DNA of 22,815 bases from CAKSQF01 sp963628435 (GCA_963628435.1 CAVGEY010000022.1:1-22815); one strand, 5' to 3'. Numbered from the stretch's first letter, positions 6,197 through 14,632 are shown. Notes: generated by a model not told the origin, from the sequence alone. Numbers and translations: made by a program.

Positions 6197-7576
6197 TTAT
6201 TGTCGGCCGCAGAAATCGGAAAGCTCTTTTATCTGATGCTCCACCGACTCGATTCCGGTGCCGCCGGCCGATTTTCTGCGGGCGATACAGTTTTCGAGAG
6301 CAACGGCATCATAGACATCCGACTCGATTTTGCCGCAAAGAGTCTTGTAGCAGTCGAGCGGCAGGCTGTCAAGCGTTTTGCCGCGTTCTATGCAGAGCGC
6401 GACCGCGTCTCCCGCCGTCTTGTAGGCATCGCGGAAGGCAAGCCCCTTGCCGACAAGATAATCGGCAAGATCTGTCGCGTTTATGAACCCTTCTTTCGCG
6501 GCGGCAAGCATACGGTCTCGATTCGGATGCATGCTTTTCACCATGCCGGGGAAAACGTCAAGACAGCTTTCTGCCGTGTCGAAGGCGTCGAATACCGATT
6601 CCTTGTCCTCCTGCATGTCCTTGTTATAGGCGAGCGGCAGACCTTTCAGCATTGTGAGCGTGCCGACAAGATCTCCGTAGACTCTGCCGGTCTTTCCTCT
6701 GACGAGTTCGGCAATATCGGGATTTTTCTTTTGCGGCATTATGCTCGAACCTGTGGTAAATGAATCGTCAAGTTCGATAAATCCGAACTCGAAGCTCGAC
6801 CACAGCACGATTTCCTCCGAAAATCTCGACAGATGCATCATCACGGTTGAGAGCGCGGACAGCATTTCGATACAGAAATCGCGGTCGGACACTCCGTCTA
6901 TGCTGTTCTGCGAAAAACCGTCGAATCCGAGTGCGGACGCGGTAAGCGCGCGGTCGGTATCGTATGTTGTGCCTGCGAGTGCGCACGAGCCGAGCGGCGA
7001 TATATTCATACGCGATACCGCATCGGATATGCGTGAAATGTCGCGGCAGAACATATAGCAGTAGGCGAGAATGTGATGTGAAAAGAGTATCGGCTGGGCG
7101 CGCTGAAGATGGGTGTATCCCGGCATTATCAGATTTTTGCTCTCGTCGGCCTTGTCGACGACTGCCGAAATCAGATTTTTCAGCTGTCCGACGACGACGG
7201 CGGCCTCATCACGCATCCAGAGTCTCAAATCGGTTGCCACCTGATCGTTCCGGCTGCGTGCGGTGTGAAGTTTTTTTCCGACATCGCCGAGTCTTTCGGT
7301 AAGCTGCCCTTCGATGAAGGTGTGAATGTCCTCGGCGTCAGGGTCGATTTCGAGAGCTCCGCTTTCAATATCGCAGGCGATTTTCATAAGCCCGGAAATA
7401 ATCGCATCGGCCTCGGCTTTTGTGATTATCCCTTTTGCCGCGAGCATTGCCGCGTGAGCTGCGGAGCCGTTTATATCCTGTCTGCACATCCGGCGGTCGA
7501 AATGTATCGACGAGTTGAAGTCATCGGCTTTTTTGTCCTGTGATTTGTGGAAGCTTCCTGCCCATAATTTTTCCAT
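6197..7576 (-). CDS. argH: Argininosuccinate lyase
   Basis: A 459-residue cytosolic enzyme of the fumarase/aspartase superfamily that splits argininosuccinate into arginine and fumarate, the last step of arginine synthesis. Superfamily signatures are intact: MEKLWAGSF start, HTARSRNDQV (104-113), GYTHLQRAQP (153-162) and the catalytic-loop signature GSSIMPQKKNPD (276-287). Length matches the family. It is the second gene of an operon, only 16 nt after argG, and is followed by a clear terminator. Nothing appears broken or missing. Confidence 0.97.
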   Translation of the reverse strand: MEKLWAGSFHKSQDKKADDFNSSIHFDRRMCRQDINGSAAHAAMLAAKGIITKAEADAIISGLMKIACDIESGALEIDPDAEDIHTFIEGQLTERLGDVGKKLHTARSRNDQVATDLRLWMRDEAAVVVGQLKNLISAVVDKADESKNLIMPGYTHLQRAQPILFSHHILAYCYMFCRDISRISDAVSRMNISPLGSCALAGTTYDTDRALTASALGFDGFSQNSIDGVSDRDFCIEMLSALSTVMMHLSRFSEEIVLWSSFEFGFIELDDSFTTGSSIMPQKKNPDIAELVRGKTGRVYGDLVGTLTMLKGLPLAYNKDMQEDKESVFDAFDTAESCLDVFPGMVKSMHPNRDRMLAAAKEGFINATDLADYLVGKGLAFRDAYKTAGDAVALCIERGKTLDSLPLDCYKTLCGKIESDVYDAVALENCIARRKSAGGTGIESVEHQIKELSDFCGRQ

Positions 7577-7592
7577 GTCGCCTAAATCCTTT

Positions 7593-8834
7593 TCAGTTCT
7601 TCTCGTTTTTGGCTTTTACCGCGGCGCCTATCGAAATCGGGAGACCCCACAGATTTATAAATCCGTCGGCGTCCTGCTGATTGTAAACATGATCCTCGCC
7701 GAATGTCGCAATCTCCTCCGAATAGAGCGACCAGTCGCTCCATGCGCCCGCTTTGATCATATTGCCCTTATAGAGCTTGATTTTGACCTTGCCCGTAACA
7801 TGCTCTTCCGTCTTTGAAACGAATGCCGACAGCGCCTCGCGCAGAGGGGTGTACCATTGTCCGTTGTAGAGAAGTTCGGCAAATGTTATCGAAAGCTCCT
7901 GCTTTTTGTGCATTGTCATCTTGTCGATGCAGAGCGTTTCGAGATAGTTGTGCGCGAAATAGAGAATGGCTCCGCCGGGCGTTTCGTACACGCCGCGGCA
8001 TTTCATGCCGACAAGTCTGTTTTCGACGATGTCGAGCAGTCCGATTCCGTTTTCTCCGCCGATTTTGTTCAGCCCGAGAATGATCTCCTTCGCGCTCATC
8101 TTTACACCGTCAAGCGATACGGGAACGCCGCTCTCGAATCCGATTTCGACGTATGCGGGCTTGTCGGGCGCGTTTATCGGAGATACGCCCATTTCGAGAA
8201 ATCCTTCTTTTTCGTAGAGCGGTTCGTTGCCCGCGTCTTCGAGATCGAGTCCCTCATGCGAGAGATGCCACATGTTTTTGTCTTTCGAGTAGTTGGTCGT
8301 GCGGCTGATTTTCAGCGGAATGTTATGCGCTTCGGCATAATCGATTTCTTCGTCGCGCGATTTGATGTCCCACTCACGCCAGGGCGCGATGATTTTCATG
8401 TTCGGCGCGAATGCCTTTATTGCAAGCTCGAAACGCACCTGATCGTTGCCCTTGCCGGTGCAGCCGTGGCAGATTGCGTCCGCTTTTTCGGCGACGGCTA
8501 TCTCGACCAGCCTTTTTGCGATAATCGGACGGGCAAGCGCGGTGCCGAGCAGATATTCCTCATATTTCGCATCGGCCTGAACGGTCGGAATTATCATTTC
8601 GTTCACGAACTGCTCGGTAAGATCCTCGATATAGATTTTTGACGCTCCCGATGCGATTGCCTTTTCTTCAAGACCTTCGAGCTCGTCGGTCTGCCCGACA
8701 TTGCCGGATACCGCGATTATCTCGGGGTTGTTGTAGTTTTCTTTAAGCCACGGAATTATTATCGATGTGTCAAGTCCGCCCGAGTAGGCGAGAACTATTT
8801 TTTTTATGTTTTTCTTGTCAGACTGTGAAATCAT
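7593..8834 (-). CDS. argG: Argininosuccinate synthase
   Basis: A 413-residue cytosolic ATP-dependent enzyme joining citrulline and aspartate to argininosuccinate. The N-terminal pyrophosphatase-type P-loop AYSGGLDTS is at 16-24. The family segments GNVGQ, CHGCTGKGNDQVRFE and REWD are all readable. ATG at 8834 was preferred over the upstream ATG at 8870 because GGGAG lies 8 nt before it and the upstream ATG falls next to the -10 element, around the predicted transcription start. It is the first gene of argG-argH. The promoter region carries AT-rich palindromes that may be arginine repressor sites, so repression by arginine is likely but inferred. Confidence 0.97.
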   Translation of the reverse strand: MISQSDKKNIKKIVLAYSGGLDTSIIIPWLKENYNNPEIIAVSGNVGQTDELEGLEEKAIASGASKIYIEDLTEQFVNEMIIPTVQADAKYEEYLLGTALARPIIAKRLVEIAVAEKADAICHGCTGKGNDQVRFELAIKAFAPNMKIIAPWREWDIKSRDEEIDYAEAHNIPLKISRTTNYSKDKNMWHLSHEGLDLEDAGNEPLYEKEGFLEMGVSPINAPDKPAYVEIGFESGVPVSLDGVKMSAKEIILGLNKIGGENGIGLLDIVENRLVGMKCRGVYETPGGAILYFAHNYLETLCIDKMTMHKKQELSITFAELLYNGQWYTPLREALSAFVSKTEEHVTGKVKIKLYKGNMIKAGAWSDWSLYSEEIATFGEDHVYNQQDADGFINLWGLPISIGAAVKAKNEKN

Positions 8835-8859
8835 ATTATGCACTCCCGCGTAATTTGAA

Positions 8860-8903
8860 AATTTATGCATAAATTATAGCATACAATGTATATTTATGCA
8901 ACA
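8860..8903. promoter_or_regulatory. Possible ArgR/AhrC operator at the argG promoter
   Basis: A perfect 16-bp palindrome at 8860-8875 (AATTTATGCATAAATT) covers the predicted start and touches the -10. A second imperfect palindrome, TGTATATTTATGCA at 8887-8900, covers the -35. Both resemble arg-box half sites (TGNAT-N4-ATNCA) of the ArgR/AhrC family in spacing and AT-rich core. This is inferred from position and shape; the regulator gene is not in the window. Confidence 0.35.
8873..8901 (-). promoter_or_regulatory. Promoter of argGH
   Basis: Minus strand TTGCAT (8901-8896), 17-nt spacer, TATAAT (8878-8873). The predicted start is near 8866. Confidence 0.75.
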
Positions 8904-8962
8904 TCATTTTATCACGAATTTGCCGCCCGTATATATCGGGCTTTTGGCTGATTTGCATAAAA

Positions 8963-8996
8963 TACTTGATTTTGACATCCCGGTGTGCTATACTGT
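8963..8996 (+). promoter_or_regulatory. Promoter for the ApbE-NusG-II-Gx operon
   Basis: Two overlapping readings are possible: TTGATT with a 17-nt spacer to TATACT, or TTGACA with a 16-nt spacer to TGTAAT, both within about 8964-8997. The GGAGG ribosome binding site follows shortly before ATG 9024. Confidence 0.6.
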
Positions 8997-9023
8997 AATC
9001 GGTATTTGACACGGAGGCAGGGA

Positions 9024-10094
9024 ATGACAAAAACGGGAAAACGAAAAAACACAGCCATAGTCCGCATATTTTCCGCGCTGTTTGCCGCGATTTTCGTGCT
9101 TTCTGCGGCAGGGTGCGGCAAATCGGACGAAAATAAGATCTATACCGCCACATATATCGACTGTTTCGATACCGTTTCGTTTATAAAGGGGTATGCCGAC
9201 AGCGAGAGCGCGTTCGAAAAATATGCCGATGAATTTTACGGTCTGCTCAAATATTACAGCGGTCTTTACGATATATATAATCCCGCCGATGAGCCGAATC
9301 TCAAAAGCATAAACGATGCGGCGGGCGGCGGCGCGGTCGCCGTATCAGAGGATATAATCGGGCTGCTCGAATTTTCGAAAAAAATATACGGGCTTACGGG
9401 CGGAAAGACGAATATCGCACTCGGCTCTGTGCTTAAAATCTGGCACGAATACAGGGAAAACGGCATCGCGGATCCCGAAAACGCCGCTCTTCCGACCGAT
9501 GCCGAACTTGCCGATGCCGCTCTGCACACCGATATCGAAAACATAATAATCGACCGCGAAAATATGACAGTGAAAATCGCCGACAGTCTTTGCGGCATTG
9601 ATGTCGGGGCTGTCGCAAAAGGATTCGCCGCCGAAAAAATCGCGGAAAAGCTGCGCGAGGACGGATTTGCGAACGGCATAATCAGCATCGGCGGCAACAC
9701 GATCGCCATAGGCGACCGTGACGGCGGCGGCTGGAAACTCGGAATACGGGATCCCGAAAAAGACGCCGACAGCTACCGCATAAAGCTCGCGCTGACCGAT
9801 ATGTCGGTTGTTACGAGCGGATCCTATCAGCGTTTTTATTCTGTTGACGGCAAAAACTATCACCATATAATCGATCCCGACACGCTTATGCCCGCAGAGG
9901 GGTTTGTGTCGGTATCGGTAGTCTGCGCCGATTCGGCGATTGCCGACGGACTGTCAACCGCACTTTTCTGTATGAGCCTTGAAGAGGGAAGCGCACTTGT
10001 AAATTCACTTGATGACGTCTATGCCCTCTGGATAACCGATGACGGAAAAATGATAAAAAGCGACGGCTTCGACTCGCTTGTGAGCAGTGAGTAA
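9024..10094 (+). CDS. apbE: FAD:protein FMN transferase, lipoprotein (ApbE/FmnB-like)
   Basis: A 356-residue exported lipoprotein: basic start, hydrophobic signal, lipobox LSAAGC with Cys at 31. It belongs to the ApbE family, which attaches FMN from FAD to threonine/serine of extracytoplasmic flavoproteins. Visible family motifs: GIDVGAVAKGFA (191-202), SIGGNT (222-227), TSGSYQR (264-270) and HIIDPDT (281-287). ATG at 9024 follows GGAGG closely and begins a proper signal; an upstream ATG at 8985 falls on the promoter. It overlaps or abuts the NusG-II gene and heads a three-gene operon. No FMN-binding-domain protein (RnfG/NqrC/PplA type) is in the window, so its target must lie elsewhere. Confidence 0.93.
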   Translation: MTKTGKRKNTAIVRIFSALFAAIFVLSAAGCGKSDENKIYTATYIDCFDTVSFIKGYADSESAFEKYADEFYGLLKYYSGLYDIYNPADEPNLKSINDAAGGGAVAVSEDIIGLLEFSKKIYGLTGGKTNIALGSVLKIWHEYRENGIADPENAALPTDAELADAALHTDIENIIIDRENMTVKIADSLCGIDVGAVAKGFAAEKIAEKLREDGFANGIISIGGNTIAIGDRDGGGWKLGIRDPEKDADSYRIKLALTDMSVVTSGSYQRFYSVDGKNYHHIIDPDTLMPAEGFVSVSVVCADSAIADGLSTALFCMSLEEGSALVNSLDDVYALWITDDGKMIKSDGFDSLVSSE

Positions 10095-10095
10095 T

Positions 10096-10482
10096 ATGAA
10101 AAAAGAAAATTCGATATTCGGGAAAAATGATATTATTGTCGCGGCGGCGGTTTTTGCGCTCGCACTCGTGTGCTGGCTTGTTTTTGCGTTTACCGAAAAC
10201 GGCGGCGGAGAGAAAATCGCAGTCGTCAGGTCGTGCGGAGAAATAGTCGCAAATCTGCCGCTCGACACCGATACTGTCTATACTGTCGAAAACGCGGACG
10301 GCGGCATCAATATAATCACGGTGAAAGACCGAAAGGTCGCGGTAACCGAATCGTCCTGTCCCGATCATATCTGCGAAAAGACGGGATGGCTGACGGGAGA
10401 GGATGACGACGGTCTGATCGCCTGTCTGCCAAATCGGCTTACGGTTACGATCGAGAGCCGAAATGCCGGGTCTTGCGACTGA
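10096..10482 (+). CDS. NusG domain II membrane-anchored protein (EetA-like)
   Basis: A 128-residue protein with one N-terminal membrane helix (about 11-32) and an outward-facing NusG_II domain. Two cysteines sit in the typical ESSCPDHICEKTGW stretch, followed by a CLPNRLTVTIE ending. ATG at 10096 starts just after the ApbE stop; an in-frame GTG at 10087 would overlap it. I recall that proteins of this family next to Gx transporters and ApbE lipoproteins are called EetA in flavin-based extracellular electron transfer loci of Listeria and Lactobacillus. The function of the domain is not settled. The family assignment is good; the electron-transfer role is inferred from neighbours only. Confidence 0.85.
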   Translation: MKKENSIFGKNDIIVAAAVFALALVCWLVFAFTENGGGEKIAVVRSCGEIVANLPLDTDTVYTVENADGGINIITVKDRKVAVTESSCPDHICEKTGWLTGEDDDGLIACLPNRLTVTIESRNAGSCD

Positions 10483-10501
10483 ATTCGGGGTATTTTGATT
10501 T

Positions 10502-11065
10502 ATGAAAAAATCCGAAAACGGCGGGAAAACCCGCGAAAAAATCAATAAAATCGTATATGTCGGGCTTTTTTCGGTGTTTGCGCTTGCGCTTTCGTATGTC
10601 GAAAGGCTGATTCCGCTCGATCTCGGAGTTCCCGGAATAAAGCCGGGACTCGCCAATCTCGCGACGCTTGTCGTTCTTTATACGATAGGTACGGGAGCGG
10701 CGTTTTCGGTTGCGGCTGTGCGCATCTGCCTTGCCGCCCTGCTGTTCGGCAGTCCGATGTCGCTTCTCTATTCGGCGGCAGGCGGAATATGTTCGCTTTC
10801 GGCAATGATTCTGCTGAAAAAAATCTGCCGATGCGGGCCGCTCGGCAGTTCGTCTGCGGCGGGAGCCGTACATAACGCCGCACAGCTCTGTGTCGCCGCC
10901 GCAATTACAAAAACGGCGAAAATCTTTTCTCTTCTGCCCGTTATGCTCGCGGTCGGCGCGGCGACCGGAATGATGCTCGGAATTATAGCGGCGGCCGTTA
11001 TACCCCGTCTGTCGAAAATCAAAGATTTGCCGTCAAAAGAGGATAAAAATCGTTTAATTCATTGA
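10502..11065 (+). CDS. Gx transporter family membrane protein (EetB-like)
   Basis: A 187-residue integral membrane protein with about five hydrophobic helices. The family start is clear: a helix ending in SYVERLIPLDLGVPGIKPGL (31-50), followed by ANLATLVVLY and a glycine/alanine-rich core. It is often annotated as heptaprenyl diphosphate synthase component I, a doubtful label; the fold is that of small S-component-like transporters. It follows the NusG-II gene by 19 nt and ends on the -35 hexamer of the hpt promoter. In EET loci the equivalent is EetB. Possible substrates are flavin, quinone or an isoprenoid; none can be chosen from sequence. Confidence 0.85.
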   Translation: MKKSENGGKTREKINKIVYVGLFSVFALALSYVERLIPLDLGVPGIKPGLANLATLVVLYTIGTGAAFSVAAVRICLAALLFGSPMSLLYSAAGGICSLSAMILLKKICRCGPLGSSSAAGAVHNAAQLCVAAAITKTAKIFSLLPVMLAVGAATGMMLGIIAAAVIPRLSKIKDLPSKEDKNRLIH

Positions 11066-11090
11066 CAAAGAAAAAAGCGTATGTTATAAT
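11062..11090 (+). promoter_or_regulatory. Consensus promoter for hpt
   Basis: TTGACA (11062-11067), 17-nt spacer, TATAAT (11085-11090). The -35 overlaps the stop codon of the preceding gene. The 65-nt leader holds a CGGGA/TCCCG pairing just before the AAAGGA ribosome binding site (11148-11153). Confidence 0.87.
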
Positions 11091-11161
11091 TAGATGAATT
11101 TTTTAATTTGAACAAATGAGGGTGCGGGAATGCCGCATATACTCCCGAAAGGATTTTTGCG

Positions 11162-11704
11162 ATGACGAATATTCATCCCGATGTCGAACGTGTTATGTTC
11201 GATGAAAAACAGATAAAAGAGCGTATTCATGAGCTTGCGAAAGAAATGTCGGCCGATTATGCCGACAAAAATCCGCTTTTTGTCGCGATACTCAAAGGCA
11301 GCGTAATGTTTTTTGCCGATCTTACGCGCGAATTCGATTTCCCGATGACAATGGACTTTATGTCTGTGTCGTCTTACGGAGCGGGTACCGTGTCGAGAGA
11401 ACTTGTTTTCCGCAAGGATCTCGATTATCCGATTGAGGGAAGGAATGTCGTTCTGGTTGAGGATATTATCGATACGGGCAACACTCTTTACGTGCTTCGC
11501 GAAAAATTGCTTCAGAGAAAGCCCGCGTCGCTTAAAATCGCGGCTCTTCTCGACAAAAAGTCGCGCCGTGCCGCGAATATCGATGCCGACTATGTCGGAT
11601 TTCCCTGCGAGGACGAATTCGTTATCGGCTACGGTCTCGATTATGACGAAAAATACCGTCAGCTGCCCTATATCGGCGTGCTTCGCCGCTCTATATACGA
11701 ATAA
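11162..11704 (+). CDS. hpt: Hypoxanthine(-guanine) phosphoribosyltransferase
   Basis: A 180-residue cytosolic purine salvage enzyme that makes IMP/GMP from hypoxanthine/guanine and PRPP. The PRPP-binding motif VLVEDIIDTGNT is at 97-108. The flexible-loop region SVSSYGAGTVS (68-78) and the ILKGSVMF pyrophosphate loop (43-50) are present. The C-terminal FVIGYGLDYDEKYRQLPYIG is diagnostic of bacterial HPRT. ATG at 11162 has AAAGGA 8 nt upstream. Transcribed alone, with a consensus promoter and a strong terminator. Confidence 0.96.
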   Translation: MTNIHPDVERVMFDEKQIKERIHELAKEMSADYADKNPLFVAILKGSVMFFADLTREFDFPMTMDFMSVSSYGAGTVSRELVFRKDLDYPIEGRNVVLVEDIIDTGNTLYVLREKLLQRKPASLKIAALLDKKSRRAANIDADYVGFPCEDEFVIGYGLDYDEKYRQLPYIGVLRRSIYE

Positions 11705-11710
11705 ATATGA

Positions 11711-11748
11711 AAAAAACGGGTACTCCTTCGCGGAGTACCCGATTTTTT
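11711..11748. terminator. Bidirectional terminator between hpt and the cytidylate kinase-like gene
   Basis: Perfect 10-bp stem (11717-11726 with 11732-11741), 5-nt loop, A run before (11711-11716) and T run after (11743-11748). It serves both converging genes. Confidence 0.9.
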
Positions 11749-11756
11749 GTCTTGAT

Positions 11757-12383
11757 TTACTGCTTTTGAAGTTTGTAATCGAGGAATGTGCGGATGAGCT
11801 TTACCGCGCCGTCGACTCCGAGTTCGGATGACGACAGGCAGAGGTCGTAATATTTCGCCTCTCCCCACTTTCTGCCGGTTGTCGAGTTGTAGAATGACGC
11901 GCGGCTGCGGTCGGTCTTTTTCATAAGATCGGCGGCGTCCTTTTCGCTCAGCCCCCGCTCGCGCTTGATTCGCTCGATGCGGTATTTGTCGTCGGCTGTG
12001 ATGAAAACCGATGTAAGGTCGCACAGACCTTCGAGAAAATAATCGGCGCATCTGCCGACCATAACGCAGTTGCTCTTCGCGGCAAGGCTCTTTATGGCAT
12101 TGACCTGAGCTATGTAAAGCTGTGTTCCGATTGTGTTTTCGGCTCCCGATACCGCCGAGGTCAGATTATGCGATCCGATTGCCAGCGTATAGAGCAGCGA
12201 TGAGGTGCGTTTTTCGTCATTTCTTTTGAGCAGGTCGATATGCAGTCCGCTCTGCTCGGCGGCGTGAATGAGAATTTCCTTGTCGTAAAACTCGTATCCG
12301 AGCTCTTCGGCGAGCTGTTTCCCTATGTCGATTCCCCTACTTCCGAACTGTCGTCCTATTGCAATAACTTTATTGCCCTGCAT
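11757..12383 (-). CDS. Cytidylate kinase-like family protein
   Basis: A 208-residue cytosolic protein of the cytidylate-kinase-like P-loop family common in Clostridia and Bacteroidetes. It opens with KVIAIGRQFGSRGIDIGKQLAEELG (5-29), where a degenerate P-loop (GRQFGSRG) replaces the classical GxxxxGK. It continues with YDKEIL, CVMVGRCADYFL and VFITADDKYRIERI, typical of the family. It is not the essential Cmk, which has a normal P-loop; the substrate is unknown. It has its own promoter upstream and shares a terminator with hpt. The family is confident; nucleoside monophosphate kinase activity is only presumed. Confidence 0.86.
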   Translation of the reverse strand: MQGNKVIAIGRQFGSRGIDIGKQLAEELGYEFYDKEILIHAAEQSGLHIDLLKRNDEKRTSSLLYTLAIGSHNLTSAVSGAENTIGTQLYIAQVNAIKSLAAKSNCVMVGRCADYFLEGLCDLTSVFITADDKYRIERIKRERGLSEKDAADLMKKTDRSRASFYNSTTGRKWGEAKYYDLCLSSSELGVDGAVKLIRTFLDYKLQKQ

Positions 12384-12429
12384 TTATGTAACCTGCCTTT
12401 CATAATATTTTGCTTTTTTCTTCATATAT

Positions 12430-12458
12430 ATTATATACCGACAGGCAGAATTTGTCAA
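12430..12458 (-). promoter_or_regulatory. Consensus promoter for the cytidylate kinase-like gene
   Basis: Minus strand TTGACA (12458-12453), 17-nt spacer, TATAAT (12435-12430). Confidence 0.85.
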
Positions 12459-12563
12459 GGGGGTGGCATCGGTCGGCATTTCATTTTTTGAACGGTTTTG
12501 CCCGAAAACGGAGATAAAAATTCCCGGTCGCCGTCTTTATGTCATCAAATGTTCACAAATATG

Positions 12564-12572
12564 TGGTATGAT
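12564..12572 (+). promoter_or_regulatory. Possible extended -10 promoter for the transglutaminase-like gene
   Basis: TGGTATGAT at 12564-12572 matches an extended -10 (TGn-TATnAT). No -35 at the right distance is convincing. It would give a leader of about 90 nt before ATG 12670. Confidence 0.35.
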
Positions 12573-12669
12573 AACAATGGATAACGATATATCGCGGCGG
12601 CTCGGACATTCCGCCGCGAGCCGCCGTCTTATACGAGTGATTTGCGCCGATCGCGGCGCGGGGTATGAT

Positions 12670-14400
12670 ATGATCGGGAAAAACAGATATAAAATCATCA
12701 CAACTTTACTGCTTGTTTTTGTCTGCACACTCTCGGCGATTTTTCTGCCGTCGTGCGGAAATACAGTCGATATAACCTGTGAAAAGGCCGACGGCGACAG
12801 CGCGGCTTTATACGCGACCGCCGCTTTGCATGTCGACGCAATCTCGCGCGGAGATTTCGAGTCGCCGATATGCGATGACGGGTATGCCGTTGTCCGTCTT
12901 TCGGCAGGTACGAACGGCAGAGATGACGCGAAAAAGGCGATATGCAAGGCTGTCGGAAATGTTGAGAAAAGCTGCACTATCGGCTCGTACGGCATAAAGA
13001 CGACCGAACTCGGCGAGCTCTATTCCGAAATTCTGAACGAAAATCCCGAATTTTTCTATCTGTCAAGCGCAATAAAATACGGCTACAACAAATCGACGGG
13101 CATCGTGACAACAGTCACTTTCGAATATTCGATGACAAATTCGGAAATCACCGAGGCAAAAAAATATTATAAATCGAAAATTGCAGAAATTGTGTCTGCC
13201 GTTCCGTCGGATATGACTTCAAAAGCCGACATCGCGCTTTTCCTGCACGATTATCTCTGCATCAATTTCGAATATGACAGCACAAAGACGGTTACCGACA
13301 GCTATCGGTTTCTGAAAGAGGGGAAGGGCGTCTGTCAGGCGTATACCCTTACCTATATGAAGCTGCTGAGCGAATTCGGAATAGAAAATACTTATGCTGC
13401 ATCCGAGGGTATGTCTCATATCTGGAATCTGCTTAAAATCGACGGGCAGTGGTATCATACCGATGTGACATGGGACGATCCGATTCCCGATGTCAGGGGG
13501 CGCGCCTGCCACGATAATTTTCTCTGCTCGGACGATGAAATCGCAAATCAGAACCACAGCGGCTGGATATGCGGCGAGAAATGTTCGAGCAGCCGCTACG
13601 ATTCGACGGTACTTGACGAAATCATGACCGCACCCGCTTTTTCGGACGGCGAATGGTATACGGTTGACAGCGCGGGCGGATATATCCGAAAATTCAGTCT
13701 TGAAAAGATGACATTCGAAAATGTCCGCAAAATCGATGCCGTCTGGCCGGTCGGCGGCAGCACATCCGGAGAGGCATATGCCGACTGCTACTCGAATATA
13801 GTTTCGGTGAACGGCAGACTCTGCTACAATACCGAAAGCGAAATAGTCTATTTTGACAGCAGTACGGGCGCCGAAGTCAGCATACACAGCCATGATGAGA
13901 GCGGCGGATGCATATATTCGCTGATAAACAAAGGCGGCAGACTCGAGTATACCGTGTCGAAAAAGCCGTATGACAGCGAATATACGGCATATTCTTTCGA
14001 ACCGTCTTTTCCCGAACTCTATCGGGAGCTCACGGCCGAGTCGACCGCACTCTGCGATGGCATACTGACAGACGGAGAGGACGGAAAATCGAATCTTCTG
14101 CTCGTATTTGTCGGCAATCTCGCGGAGATGGCCGATTATGAGAGCCGCATAATCGAAATCGGCTTTACTCTCGCCGAAAACGAGGTGAAAAGCTATGTAT
14201 ACAATTTCTCGGACGGCGACGGCAGGCTTTATCTTTATAAGACGGTAGTCGAGCGGACGGGAATATATACGGCGGCAGACGGCTGCTGTCTGTACGGCTT
14301 TTCGATTGACTCGATTCCCGATGACGCCTGGGATGAGGCGACAGTCATAATCAAAGACAAGGACGGAACAAGTCTGTTCGAGTACGGCATTATAAAATAA
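12670..14400 (+). CDS. Transglutaminase-like domain lipoprotein
   Basis: A 576-residue exported protein. The signal peptide ends in a lipobox-like FLPSC with Cys at 29. After a variable N-terminal part comes a transglutaminase/protease-like core with the full Cys-His-Asp triad: GVCQAYT (Cys222), SHIWNLL (His250) and YHTDVTWDDP (Asp265). The remaining 300 residues are beta-rich, with repeated aromatic/glycine strands, and may form a binding domain; I do not recognise a family there. The frame is open back to 12463, but ATG 12670 directly precedes a proper signal peptide and is preferred. Such proteins in Clostridia are probably surface peptidases or cross-linking enzymes; the substrate is unknown. 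It is transcribed alone, ending at a hairpin. Confidence 0.82.
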   Translation: MIGKNRYKIITTLLLVFVCTLSAIFLPSCGNTVDITCEKADGDSAALYATAALHVDAISRGDFESPICDDGYAVVRLSAGTNGRDDAKKAICKAVGNVEKSCTIGSYGIKTTELGELYSEILNENPEFFYLSSAIKYGYNKSTGIVTTVTFEYSMTNSEITEAKKYYKSKIAEIVSAVPSDMTSKADIALFLHDYLCINFEYDSTKTVTDSYRFLKEGKGVCQAYTLTYMKLLSEFGIENTYAASEGMSHIWNLLKIDGQWYHTDVTWDDPIPDVRGRACHDNFLCSDDEIANQNHSGWICGEKCSSSRYDSTVLDEIMTAPAFSDGEWYTVDSAGGYIRKFSLEKMTFENVRKIDAVWPVGGSTSGEAYADCYSNIVSVNGRLCYNTESEIVYFDSSTGAEVSIHSHDESGGCIYSLINKGGRLEYTVSKKPYDSEYTAYSFEPSFPELYRELTAESTALCDGILTDGEDGKSNLLLVFVGNLAEMADYESRIIEIGFTLAENEVKSYVYNFSDGDGRLYLYKTVVERTGIYTAADGCCLYGFSIDSIPDDAWDEATVIIKDKDGTSLFEYGIIK

Positions 14401-14411
14401 CAACCGATATT

Positions 14412-14455
14412 AAATCCGTGTGCGTATTATGAAAACGCACACGGATTTCGATTTT
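14412..14455 (+). terminator. Hairpin after the transglutaminase-like gene
   Basis: Perfect 14-bp stem (14412-14425 with 14435-14448) and 9-nt loop, but only a short T stretch (14451-14454) afterwards. Probable terminator with a weak tail. Confidence 0.7.
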
Positions 14456-14478
14456 CCGGAGATAAAAGATTAAATGTC

Positions 14479-14506
14479 TTGACTTTTTTTGTTTGCGGTG
14501 TATAAT
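14479..14506 (+). promoter_or_regulatory. Promoter of the ABC exporter operon
   Basis: TTGACT (14479-14484), 16-nt spacer, TATAAT (14501-14506). A leader of about 120 nt follows, with a GGAAAGG ribosome binding site at 14614-14620. Confidence 0.75.
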
Positions 14507-14632
14507 CACTGTGTGTGTCCGCCGCAGGTTATTTTCACCGCGGCATTATTTTGTCATAACATACAGTAGAAAGAATACAGGTCGCAGACGGAATCGGCGC
14601 GGGCAGAATCTGCGGAAAGGCAGCATATAAAT

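Noticed and set aside
13219..14403. 394-residue open frame on the minus strand opposite the transglutaminase-like gene
   Set aside because: It mirrors the codon phase of the real gene. It has no ribosome binding site, domain or signal, and the composition is typical of an antisense shadow.
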